Origin: Chrysopilus asiliformis | Lineage: Eukaryota; Arthropoda; Insecta; Diptera; Rhagionidae | NCBI GenBank assembly: GCA_964034945.1 | Contig: OZ035962.1 | Location: forward strand, 114,391,234-114,455,233 | Direction of reading: 5' to 3' | DNA length: 64,000 nt | In this document: positions 40,745 through 51,435 of the stretch, in pieces | Layout: each line of letters opens with the position of its first letter | How positions within the stretch are numbered: the stretch's first letter is position 1 | The notes under the pieces: model-generated | Databases searched by the model: none | What the model was told of the DNA's origin: nothing | The model's input: the letters and a program-made list of their open reading frames with translations, nothing else | Translations under genes and position numbers: made by a program

Positions 40745-43157
40745 ACATCGCACATTATTTTTTTTCTTTTTAGTACATTTTTTTAAATACGAGCTTTTTT
40801 AAAAAAAAATTATTACACTAGCAACAGTTTGTGACTTAATAACTTTAAGATAGGCCTCGTAATTTGGTATTAAATCACCACTGTTTGGCCAAGTGGTGGC
40901 CAACCTCGGGCGAATTGGTCATTAAATTTTTAAAATATCACAAAAACACTTACCTCAAAATACACCAACTCGAAATAGTTCGCATCTACATTTGTGGCAA
41001 TGCGAAAGCCCCATTGTCACCTGTGATTTTTTTTTTTATATTTTTCCACAAATTTTGTTGAGAATTTATTTCGCGGATTTTGTTTACTCTATGAAAAAAT
41101 TCAAGTTGCATTTGAATAAAGTTCACGAGATTCGGAAAAGAATTCTGATATTTCAGAATAATTTGTCAAATTGTCAAAATTTGTATTAAATGAATCGCTT
41201 TTAGTATTTCCAAAGAAATTCAAAACGTACACCAAAATTTCATTTTTGATCTATTCAATTTAGATTTTTTTCGTGTCTGCCAACTTGTTGCAATATAACA
41301 GTGCAATGTTACTTTTGAAAGTGTAAATGAGCTTTAAGTTTATTCAAAAAATTCCGCGTTGAATTTTATTATTGAAATTTATTCCAAAAAATCGATTTTG
41401 AAGGAGGTGTTTAATTAAATTTAGATGTATGGAACAGCAGTGGAAAATTGTTTTCTAAACGCTTCTTATATTTATAGATTTCCGATGTGACGAAAAAACA
41501 TTTTAATTCGTATTAGGGATGTATTAATTTTACTCATCAACGAACTTAATCTTCATTTTGTGAGAAACACTCCTATGTCAAATTTCAATATAGGCAAAGA
41601 GACAGAAAAACAGAAAGCAAGATACATAAATCGAGGAAACTGGTAAGAAAGAAAGGGAATCTTGGAATTGTCTAAACCCGAACAGTGACGCTAGTAAGCC
41701 TCACTGAAAGTTTCATCTAAATCGGTTCACTGGTTCTTTAGTTTTAAGCAAACGGAGAGACAGACACACAAGCCTATTATATAATAGATAGATACATATA
41801 TATATAAAAGACTGTTTGATTTTTTCAAGGTCGCAATATTATTTGTATATATTTAAGGGAATCTACAAAATAAACAGTGAATTTTAGATAATTCTTTCAT
41901 AACAAATCCCAACATTTTCAAAGTAATTGCAAAAGACGAGATGAGAGTTTTTATGTTATATTGAACGTTCGAACTTAGTCTAAAATTATTAACTACAATT
42001 GCCCAAGGAAGATAATTATCTAAAACCTAATGTAACCGGATAATAAATGTTTTTTTTTTAAATTCTCATTTCGGAAATATTTTATAATTAATTTACGTTT
42101 TTAATACATAGTTAACTTAGTGTTTCTTGTCAAAAATGGCTGCGCTCTTTACGTTTTTAGGTGAATTGGTCAACAAAAACAGCAGTTTTAGATAAACTAT
42201 TCGTAAAATATGTTAAATATTTGATTTGTCCTAAAGTATTCATACCTATCCTGGAATCCGAAGTAGCGTTAAGTTTGTTCGATTTCCCCTCGATTGAACG
42301 CAACTTGTATTCTTGAATTCGCTGCGTTTCACTTCTGTTCGATTACGTGTGATTCGCAAATTTCAAAATTTCAGAATACCAAGTGAGTGACGAGTCGAAT
42401 CGAATGAGTTTGGTTTTACCATTTAACTTCGGATTTCAAAATAACCATGATTGTTTTGTGTCAAAAATCTGATATTTTTTTTTGAATTTACGCAGCCAGT
42501 TTAAACTAATTGTTTAAAGTGGATATAAAGTTTACTTGTGTAGTTCTTAAGTCTTATTCAAGTGTTTTTTTTATATAACTTTAATTACATATCGTAATTT
42601 ATTCTTTCATACTAAATTATATTATTAAACATCTTGTGGTAACATTTGATATTTTTTTCTCCAATAGCAAAAAATTAAAATTACAATACTCAAAATACAA
42701 TTTTTTTGTTTTTTAATTTTAATATTGATATTAATATGCAAAGTCAATATTAGTGAGTTTTAAATCAAAAGTAGTATTAATTTCGCCTTTGAAACGAACA
42801 TTTAATTGCCAAACATTTAATTGATCTTTATTTTCAGCAAATTATTTAGTAGTCGTACTACTGAAGAATCATTGTAAAGGACAATTTTTTTAAAATACTT
42901 TTTATGTTGTATAAAAATAGGTTTTTATTCTTTTACATAATATCAGTTACGATATCGATTTGTGTTACTTTATGAAAATTTACGAAAATAACGTTAATAA
43001 TGTGAAAACCTTCGATCAAAAACTAAGGTAAATAATTACAAAAAGAGATAATTACTTCTGTCAAATACAGTTTAAAATAATGGATAGAATTAACTGAAAT
43101 TATTTAGATGCGTGTCTGTGCTTTTAAATGAATTTTTAGTAAAGAATAATGCTAACA

Positions 43158-43955
43158 TCAACCTTCTCGCTTGATTGAAGTCGGCGTTTCCGCCAGTCCT
43201 TTAACTTTTAATCTATCAGCTGTTTTGAGAAATGCTGGTAGTTGCTCTTGTGACACATTCACTTCTCCTGCATACATGAATTCTAGAATTGCCTGGAGAT
43301 GGATGTAAGAAACATCTTTCAATATAATAATTGGATGTTTAGATGGATTTTCCTATAATAAAAGATAAAGTAAAAACAGTTATCAATTACTAGTCCTAGT
43401 TTATTGACAAAGCATACTTCTAGAAGTGATTTAAAGTATGGACTGCAAGCAGATAGCACCATTTTGTGCGCTTTACATGTTTGCCCCTCGCAAGCCAATG
43501 TTACCTGAAACAATAATCGTAAATCAAATATAATTCGAAGGTCCTGCAACATGATATAAAATAGGTTGGGCGTGAATCGATTTGTGAATCTTCACATGAA
43601 TGAAGCTAGTTTTGATTATATGAAAAAAGTGTGGAAAAACGTTTTATAGTAAGTTAAAAGAAATTGGATTAGTTGGCCAATATATTTTTGAATGGATGTA
43701 ACGAAAATGCTAGTTGCTGCACAAACACAAAATCAATATAGAAGTCGGGAATGATTTGAATTGTTAGGCCAGGTCATCAAGGGACAAGATATTTAGAGTA
43801 AGACCAGCTTAGGTGATCCATCAGCAAAATAATAGTCTAAATAAATTAACACTTACATCCGTGAAGCTTTTTTCGTCCCTTAAATGTCGGAAGGATGTAA
43901 CCATGTTTGTCTGGAAGTCGTTCCATTTTAAGAAGAACTGTTGATCAGCCATCAT
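43158..43955 (-). CDS. lolal: Lola-like (Batman), BTB/POZ chromatin protein
   Basis: Exons 43955-43857, 43504-43418 and 43352-43158 join in phase 0 to give 126 residues, the size of Drosophila Lolal (127). It starts [18 protein letters not shown] and has the BTB blocks [20 protein letters not shown] and [17 protein letters not shown], ending SIKREG. It matches remembered Lolal sequence almost residue for residue, so it is under strong constraint. The protein is little more than a BTB domain (about residues 20-118), with no zinc finger or other DNA-binding part. In flies it partners GAGA factor and other BTB proteins at Polycomb/trithorax elements and silencers. The start used is the first of two adjacent ATGs. 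It is head-to-head with RNF25, 784 bp away. Confidence 0.97.
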
Positions 43956-44739
43956 TCCTTGGGCTACTACAAACCGAAAAGTAGACGAAGAGGGCTAAAT
44001 CTGAAAATGCAAATGTAAAAGTTTTCTGTATTTTTCCAGTATGAAGATCAACTTTGCATCGTAATTATTATGATAAGTCAGAGTTCTTGGCTTCTAGCTT
44101 CTGCTTCTTTTGTCAATTTAACTAAAAATGAATGACTACAGTGACACAAAAGCAAGATCCAGTCTAATGGTGGCCAATTCTGCCACATCCATGGCGAAAA
44201 AAACTGTTTGTTGAGAACATTTATCTAATCAATTAAGTGCTAAAACTTACATGGATTTGCGATCTGGAGAAGAGCGTAGAAAAACTGCGGAAATCAACCC
44301 AAAAATGCAATTTTATCGCGAGTGCCTGTCCGCTTGTACTTCGACTTTGAGTGTACTTCAACTTGTACTTCGAGTTTTGAGTGTACTTTTACTTGTACTT
44401 CGACTTTTGAGCGTACCAGAGTGTACTTCAAGCTGTACCACTCAATGAAACTTCAGGAAAATTATTTCGTCTGAATATTATTTCGTCACGGATTTATGAC
44501 GATTGATTCGCTAGCGTGTTTTTTTTTTAATTTCTCGTCATTTTAACATCATAACACAATCGTTCATCAGTTAAAGCTGAACAATCACAGTTAAATTTGT
44601 GAAAAATCAATTACTCGGTAACTGAAGTTGGAGTTAATTGTCCTAAAACTAAAGGATTCGAGGTAGCGGAAACTGGAGGAATTTCTTTTCCGTGACTTTG
44701 TACAAGGAAGGATTCGAGTTCAGAACAGTTTATTTCGAA
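43956..44739. promoter_or_regulatory. Shared upstream region of lolal and RNF25
   Basis: The two genes are divergent and their start codons are 784 bp apart, so both promoters must lie here or in leader exons. No TATA box is evident on either side. Part of the region (44334-44440) is a tandem repeat. The 65-codon frame at 44251-44448 comes from that repeat. Confidence 0.5.
44334..44440 (+). repeat. Minisatellite based on CTTGTACTTCGA-TTTTGAGTGTA
   Basis: About four imperfect units of roughly 30-35 bp (CTTGTACTTCGACTTTGAGT, CTTGTACTTCGAGTTTTGAG, CTTGTACTTCGACTTTTGAG). It lies between two divergent promoters. Confidence 0.85.
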
Positions 44740-46555
44740 ATGGACGTGTAAATTATTATTAGTTTATACTCTCGTAGTTAGGAAGCTTAACAAACATAAA
44801 CTTTTTAGACTTTCAGATGAAGTCGAGTCTCTGGAGGCGATTCTGATGGACGATGTTAAAATAACAAAAAACTCGGAAACGTTAGCTAAGAATAACCCTT
44901 ATTTAGCTAGAAACCGCACCAGTGAATTTCAATATATTTATTAGTTCAAAATCAAGTGGAACTTTTCATAAGTGAAAAAAATTAGGTGCTGGAAAGTGAA
45001 GTTACCGAAAAATTTCGCTTTTTTCAGTAGTTTCAGAAAGTCCAACATTTCATTTCAGTGCTCGCGAAAATCCAATACTTAGAAGTTCAGATATAAAACA
45101 ATTTTTATTAGCGAAAATTCCGGAAAGAATGAATTTACCCACGGCAATGCAATCAGTCTTTTTGGCACCGATTCCTTGCGAGTTAGGTGTAATTATTACC
45201 AAGTAATTAATACTGCAATTACAAGTGCTACAACGCGATTGAGAATTGCGAAAAAATTTCCTACAGAGCGAGACTTAACATTAATCTGCTCTTCAGTCTC
45301 TCCTTAAGCCAAAGAAGCATTGAAATTGAACCCTTGGCATCTAACTAAAACCTAGCTGTAAAATAATCAAATTCACTCGTGAGGGAGACTAGCTTTATGG
45401 AGTTCAAAAAACAATATTTTTTTCCACCGATTAAGATTTTTTTGTTTTAGAGGGTTTCCGGATGCGATAGAGACCACAATTTTTGGAGACAATTCACAAC
45501 AATGTATTTGTTTAACGTTGATCGTTATGCCTTCGCCAAACTACCCCGATATCAGTCCCAAATTCGAATTGCAAAAACCTCGCGGCTTAGACGATCGAAG
45601 ACTGTTGGAAATCGAGCGAGGGTGCAGCAAAAAATTAAAAGAGTCCTTAGGTTATCCAGTCGTTTTCGACCTGATTGAGATTATAAAAGAATATCTTACT
45701 GAAAGCAACCTACCTAGTGGCCAGTGCGTTGTTTGTTTATACGGATTCCAGGAGGGTGACCAGTTCTCCAAAACTGAATGCTTCCACTATTTGCATAGTT
45801 TTTGCTTGGTCCGTCACATCGCCGCGTCGAGAAAAAATTATGACGAAGAACAGGATAAATTACCACCATGGCAACAGAAACTACTGAAACCCTTTGAAGT
45901 AGTTCAATTCACAAACTGCAGTTAACTTGCAAATCTAACGTTTTTCTCCTTTGCAGGCGGTTTGTCCTGTTTGTCGAGAGGCTATCCAAAACGATATTGA
46001 AAATTTGCTAGATGCTCCGCCGCCCAGAGAGTTGGAACAAGCGCCAACCTTTCACTTGACTGACGAATTGAGGAACCTGCAGGTCCAGATGTCCAAGTTA
46101 TTTTTACGACAGCAGAGTCGGGGTGGTATTATTGACATTAATGCAGAAGAAAATAACATAATATCCATTGAGCCAGATAATCAAAGTGGGGAGAACAGCA
46201 AAAATCTGACAAATCCGGCAGAAGACCGGGCGGCGGCACGTCCTTCATCTGAGACAAGTGGAAGTTGTGTAAGTGGATGCTGACTTCTACGTTCGAGCGG
46301 CTATAATCTGAATCGCATTTCTCTTAACAGGAAACTATTCAAATACGGCCAGATTCTAGTCGCATATCAAATCGATGCACAAGTAGGGCCAATTCATCTT
46401 CGACAAATCCAGTGCAGAGGAGAGTCTTTGAGCCAGCTGGACAATTTCGCAACAGGCGCAGTCGAAGACGTCATCATAATTGTCCAGATAGACAATTAGA
46501 TGTATCCGATAAATTAGCCACACCTCAAAGTTCTAACGGCCCAAATCCTAGATGA
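44740..46555 (+). CDS. RNF25: RNF25-type E3 ubiquitin ligase (RWD + RING)
   Basis: Five exons (44740-44747, 44809-44880, 45451-45898, 45957-46268, 46331-46555) join in phase to give 354 residues. Exon 1 codes only for ATG GAC GT. An RWD domain fills about residues 1-110 (start MDVLSDEVESLEAIL; PSPNYPDISP and KPRGLDD are the RWD 'YPxxxP...PRGL' signature). A RING follows from Cys119 (CVVCLYGF) through CFHYLHSFC to Cys179/Cys182 (CPVC). RGGIIDI after the RING matches the family, and the tail is basic and Arg-rich (RNRRSRRRHH). Vertebrate RNF25 (AO7) ubiquitinates targets, including ribosomal proteins on stalled ribosomes. I end exon 3 at GAA|GTAGTT because only this phase gives ...KPFEAVCPVCREA; a later GCA|GTTAAC site shifts the frame. 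Confidence 0.93.
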
Positions 46556-46668
46556 CCATTTCAATGTATTAAGAATTAAAAATGAGAAAAAAACTGAATG
46601 TTAATGGTTCATTAAAACAATTTCATTTGGAAATTTCCTGGTACTTTATTTTTTAATACGTTTAAATA

Positions 46669-46776
46669 TTAGGCGACTTCCATTGGCATTGGAGAAGCAA
46701 ACCAGGCGTAGCAACCGCTGTATTGGACGACTTTATGTGGTGGCTTATGCATCATTCTAGCTTTGGATTTCCATTC
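46669..46776 (-). CDS. Last exon of an unknown small gene
   Basis: After an acceptor (AATTGTACAG) the frame reads EWKSKARMMHKPPHKVVQYS, then GCYAWFASPMPMEVA and stop (35 residues). AATAAA lies about 20 bases after the stop on the minus strand. Acceptor, sensible C-terminus and poly(A) signal together make this a real terminal exon, convergent with RNF25 (stop to stop 113 bp). The rest of the gene must lie to the right, beyond the small element at 46808-47066; I could not find it among the repeats before 48300. Family not recognised. Confidence 0.6.
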   Translation of the reverse strand, partial: EWKSKARMMHKPPHKVVQYSGCYAWFASPMPMEVA

Positions 46777-46807
46777 CTGTACAATTAAGTGAAAAGTACT
46801 GTACTAT

Positions 46808-47066
46808 TTAACCTTTTGTCTGTCCCCATTAAAGCATCACGTCTTCTATCCCTTGGGATCATAGTCACCTATTCTATAAGTGGTACTATAGAATTAATAT
46901 GAAGAAAGCGAAGAAAAGGGGAAATCCCCGGAAAATGATTTTGTCAAAATTCTATAGAAGTGAATCCTCTGTTTGAAAAATAGTAGCAAGTCAACAATAG
47001 TAAAAAAAATATGGCTCTAAAGTGGGCTGGGGTCATATAGACTCCAAGGGACAGACGGAAGGTTAA
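46808..47066. mobile_element. Small MITE, TIR TTAACCTTTTGTCTGTCCC
   Basis: TTAACCTTTTGTCTGTCCC at the left is mirrored by GGGACAGACGGAAGGTTAA at the right, about 259 bp apart. It probably sits in the last intron of the gene ending at 46669. Confidence 0.75.
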
Positions 47067-47250
47067 ATTGTAGTAAAATTAATTAACTTTATAGCCATAG
47101 AAAGGTAGAGACTCTATATTAAACTAGAGTGTGGCCATCCGACCACCATTTTCGAAAATAGACGGTTCGAAAGTTTTTTGAAAAATTTGTTAAAAAAATC
47201 GACTTTGTTTTTAATTTTTTAAAATAATTTATTATATTTAAAGCTTTTTA

Positions 47251-47921
47251 AAGCTAGAACCTGAATCGTACGTCGATGCGTCCGTCATGCGTCCGTCACG
47301 TTGACAGTTCGAGTAAAATCAACGAGATGCTATGAGTACTCCCCTAATAATACGTTTTCCGATGCGGCAACCGCATAGAGTAGGTCGAATTTCTATTTTT
47401 ACATGCGGCAACGCACGGAAATGTCATTTCGCAAAAAAGTTTGTTTACGATTTAAGCAATTTAAGTATGGAACAAATTGAAAGTAATTGTTTCGACGATA
47501 AACTAATAGAAGAAGTGCAAAACAATGAATTAACTCCAGATTCGATGCCGTACCCAACTGTCACCGCATCGAACTGTCAACCGGACGCACGCATGACGGA
47601 CGCATCCACGGCATAGAGACAACCAAGGTATGCTGTAAACTCAAATCTGACATTTCGTTGCTACGTCACTTGTGCCGATTAGTTCGTCAAGTGCAGAAGG
47701 AATTTTGTATTCTGGATGTTTTTTTTTTTAAATTTGTGCGATTTCAATAAGATATTTGTAAATTAGTAGACTGATTGCATTAAATAGTGATCAATAAACA
47801 TAAAAATTAATTTAAAAAAGTCGGCACAAATGACGTCACACCTGACTATCAAAAGTTTACAGCATACCTTGGTTGTCTGTATGCCGTGGGACGCATCGAC
47901 GTACGATTCAGGTTCTAGCTT
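47251..47921. mobile_element. Middle element with a possible MADF-protein remnant
   Basis: AAGCTAGAACCTGAATCGTA at the left is mirrored at the right (TACGATTCAGGTTCTAGCTT). A second inverted pair, GATGCGTCCGTCATGCGTCC and its near mirror, lies at 47273 and about 47590. The interior plus frame contains, from 47467, MEQIESNCFDDKLIEEVQNN; FD-KLIEEV is how many MADF domains begin. MADF/Myb-like proteins are the second protein of PIF/Harbinger elements, so this may be a deleted relative of such an element. The inner element at 47616-47879 interrupts its right arm. Confidence 0.7.
47616..47879. mobile_element. Innermost MITE, 264 bp, TA target duplication
   Basis: AGACAACCAAGGTATGCTGT is mirrored by ACAGCATACCTTGGTTGTCT, with TA on both sides (47614-47615 and 47880-47881). 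Removing it with one TA leaves CCACGGCATATGCCGTGG, a perfect palindrome, so it inserted exactly at the palindrome's central TA. Confidence 0.85.
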
Positions 47922-48331
47922 AAGTGCTTGATCCAGGAAAAGTGTACTTAAATTAATCGATTAAAACAATTTCGCTCAAATATGTGAAAGTGTCCAAAAA
48001 ATTTAAAAATTTCAACAGTCTCACCACACTCTAGTTTTATGTAGTCATTCTACTCATGACACCGCTTAGTAAGCGTAAGGAAATATTTACTGTATTATTT
48101 ATTAATGATTTGTTGTTTGGTAATTTTGCAAATCCGTGTGTGCCGACGATCTAGTTGCTGGTCAGTAGATACTTGTGGAAACTGGCCTTTAGTTGCTAAG
48201 TAATCTTACGTCCAATGGAACACGGCTATTGTTTATTTAGTTTCAGGGGTAGGTGTTAAATAGGAAATAGCAATTGAGAAAGTTGCAAATGGCGGCTGAG
48301 TTGTTTTATTTGTTAATCGAAAAATAAAGAA

Positions 48332-50659
48332 ATGGAGTCGGATAACTTGGATCCGCGAATTCAGGTGAGTGTTCAGGGACATTCAAAAGGCAAAAGGACG
48401 ATTAATAAATGTGTAAAAGTTATCTAATCAACATAGTAATATTCCAGCGCCTTAGTGTCATTGTCTTGAGAAATTTCTCGTAAGATATTTTCTCATTGAA
48501 TTTGTCTCTGTTAATGCCCCCAGAAAACCTTGTTTTACGTAGTACATTCATCTACGAAGGCTTTGTTTTTCTGAATTTTTATTAAAGCTAATCGGAGGAC
48601 TTGCTAATGATTGCTTAATTCGTAGATCGAACTGGAGAATCTCAACTCGGCCACTGACAACATAAATAAACTGGAAATAGAACTAGAGGCAAGTCTTGAT
48701 GTTTTTGCGTTTCATTCGGGACTGATTTAGATTTCTGATTAACTTTGTACATGTCAAACATTTGAAGAGTAAAATAATGGAATTTCCATTTTAGGAAGCC
48801 AACTCAACATTTCGTATTCTCTTGAATGAATCTACAAGAAGATTAAAACTGCTGTCGAAAAAACTAGGAAACTGCAAGGATAAGGCTAGGCCATACTATG
48901 AAGGTAAAAAGATAATTGATTTTTTAAAATATTTTAAGTTATTTCTTTTTTAAAGCACTGGAAAAATCGCGTGAGGCTCAAATTGAGTGCCAGAAGGCGG
49001 CTGTAAAGTTTCAGAGGGCTAATGGTATTTATTTTTCTCATTTCAATACTTTCCCTTGTTATAAATTAGTGATTTGTATTGACAGAAATTCATATTGCTG
49101 CTAAAGAAACGGTTGCTCTAGCCGAACAACGATTTATGAGCAATTCGCATGAATGGCAGTTCGATTCTTCTTGGCAAGAAGTATTAAACCATGGCATTCT
49201 TAAAGTTATGGAAGCAGAGAGTAAAAAAGCAGAATTTCATGCCGAGCATCAAATGAAAACTCAGATATTTAATACGATTGAATCACAGGTAAAGTTTTGG
49301 GTACTGTCCGATTAGTGGCGACATTGTATTTCTCCAAAATATCGTTTAGCGGCCTTTTGGTCAATTATGCTTTCTTACATACTTGCAAATGTTTTCATAT
49401 ATAAACCACAGTAATTATACAGAGGTCCAAAATTTTTCCTCTAAAAGTTTACAGTGAGCTTGTAGCGAACGAGTTCGCACTCACTAGCGATAGACGAGAC
49501 GCTGTCGTTGCAGGGAGTATAACGACAAGCAGTCAACGAATTTCGATTATCTTGTGTACGTTCAATTTATTTCATACTCACTGCACCGCCAGCGCCTTAT
49601 TTTTACATTTATTACAGCGAACTGGAAACTTTCCAATAAAAACTAGAATTCGAACCGAAATGAGCAAGCATTTAGCCCGTTTCGCACACGCCAAAAGTTA
49701 TTACTAAGTTCGTTACAGCTCATTGGTAAGGGCCTCTGTGTTTAAACTAAGAGTTTTAAGGTAAAAAGGCGAGATATTACAGTCTAGTTACATTGAGACT
49801 TGTTGTGGGAAAGAAATTAATTGAATAACTGTTTGAAATTTTCTGAATCATTAAATATTAATACATATTACTAACTTAGGTCCAGCAACTGGAGGAGCGT
49901 CTTCGACGAAACATTCAAAAGTCACGCCCATATTTTGAGGAGAAACAATTGTGCGAAGATCAGTTACAAACTCAAAAGAATCGCATTCATGAGATTCAGT
50001 CGCAAATTCAAGCAGCTAAAGCTACATATTCCGCGTCGTTGCGAAACCTAGAGCAGATAAGTGAAGAAATCCATAGGAAACGTGGTGATATATCTCTGAC
50101 AGCACCACCAGGTCCTCGAGAGCCTGGCGTTGGAGCGGAATTGGCATCTTTACCAGATATAAATTTTGCATTGGAAAAATGCGACTTGCCATCACTGGGG
50201 AGTGTAGCTTCCGTCGCCACAAGCTGCGCTGCAAGCGAAAAAGACATTGAAACTGATGATGAAGATCAGGATCTTGAACAGCTGAAACAGAAGTTCAAAG
50301 CCCTTGCTGCACGTCCAATTGAAGGCGGAGACGGGCAGCAAGAGCAAGACGTGTGGGAAAATGAACTAAATGCAACAGTCGACAAATTAGATCACCTTAT
50401 GATGATCAAGGAGTGTGCTGCACAGCAGAACAACAAAAGCCTTCATCGAGCGAATTGTCAAGAGCCTAGTCTAACAACCTCAAGTTTTCCAGCTTCACCT
50501 GAGAAGCTCCAACCCACACCCATTAAAACATTGGCCAAGGCGGAACCACCACCATTAGTCAATGTATCAATGCGAGAGCTTCCGCTTTTGGCACGCATAT
50601 CAAATGAAATATGCGACAAAGCTAACTATTTACAAAAACGACGGAGATCACTTGACTAG
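48332..50659 (+). CDS. pcs: SH3BP5 family protein (parcas), coiled-coil Rab11 GEF
   Basis: Six exons (48332-48364, 48626-48688, 48795-48903, 48956-49024, 49086-49288, 49880-50659) give 418 residues in phase. MESDNLDPRIQIELENLNSA opens a long coiled coil (about 1-230). It contains EANSTFRILLNESTRRLK, RANEIHIAAKETVALAEQRF and MSNSHEWQFD, text I know from SH3BP5/parcas. The C-terminal part is acidic, then Pro/Ser-rich and disordered. Vertebrate SH3BP5 binds BTK and is a nucleotide exchange factor for Rab11; fly parcas is its counterpart. Intron 2 starts with GC (GAG|GCAAGT), a rare but valid GC-AG intron, since no GT site keeps the frame. Intron 5 holds a dispersed repeat (49605-49745). It is convergent with eIF3b, 776 bp apart. 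Confidence 0.94.
49605..49745. repeat. Dispersed repeat in intron 5 of the SH3BP5 gene
   Basis: CAGCGAACTGGAAACTTTCC and TTATTACTAAGTTCGTTACA then CAGCTCATTGGTAAGGG match 25840-25995, with one block inverted between copies. The A-box-like segment suggests a tRNA-derived SINE relative. Confidence 0.6.
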
Positions 50660-51435
50660 AAATCGTGTTACGAAAATTTAAACTATTTTTTCAATAAATT
50701 TTATTATTTCGGCAAATCTTTTTCAAAACGAAATATTGCGAATAGAAATCCGTTCTTTTAAAAGAAAATTTAAATAACCTGCGAATAAATTGAAAAATAT
50801 ACCTATATCTAAACGTTGCAAAACATTAAATAATTCTGGTTCTAGTTAAAATCTTTCGAATTTAATTTTAAATGGGGCATTCCAAAATTATCAAATGACA
50901 ATGGATGAAAATTAACGAAGAAAATTTAAGGAAATTTTCTTAAAGAATTCATAAAAATTGAACAAATTTGAAACGAAACTATATTTAAATTGTCGACTTA
51001 GAATAACTTCGGAAATTAAATGAAGATCACCTAAATTTTTTATACGTTGAGCTTAGCTTACACAAAATTCAAGTGATCTCAACTTTGAAAATTGTCAGGA
51101 TAAATTCTTTCCATAAATGATTCAGTTTTAAGACTTGGTGTAAATAAATTAATATTAAGCACATTGTTAATAAAGTGAATTTAACAATTAAAACTAGGTG
51201 AATAAATATGTACTGTATATTTATAATGAATCCTTTTTTAATTGAGAAATATTTTTGGGATTTTTCGCGAAAATTTTCTTTGTAGCGTTCCCTTGCTTTA
51301 GAGAAAAAGTGAAAAACTTTTTAAAAATCATACAAATAGAATCAATATATTTCATAATTGTAGTAATCATTCAAATTTTATCTATTGCGATACTTATTTC
51401 GGATCCAATAGACAGTATGCAATAGTGATTGGTGA
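50660..51435. other. 3' intergenic region between two convergent genes
   Basis: Holds the 3' ends of SH3BP5 (AATAAA just after 50690) and eIF3b. Nothing else recognised. Confidence 0.6.

Larger units (their letters stand above)
39625..43157. other. Gene-poor stretch between peritrophin and lolal
   Basis: No gene is supported. It holds the dispersed-repeat piece at 40180-40265, the hairpin at 40682-40744, and, at about 41700-41800, a decayed repeat tail (ATCGGTTCACTGGTTCTTTA, then CAGACACACAAG). Open frames at 40222-40540 and 40864-41189 overlap each other and the repeats. Confidence 0.45.
47121..48036. mobile_element. Outer element of a three-level nest
   Basis: AAACTAGAGTGTGG at 47121 and CCACACTCTAGTTT at 48023 form short inverted ends. 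The sequence between these ends and the inner element shows only loose inverted similarity. Everything from 47251 to 47921 looks like a later insertion. The outer pair is the least certain of the three. Confidence 0.5.

Noticed and set aside
45899..45925. End of RNF25 exon 3 at GCA|GTTAAC (45920)
   Set aside because: This donor gives the wrong phase for CPVCREA; GAA|GTAGTT at 45898 keeps the RING domain in frame.
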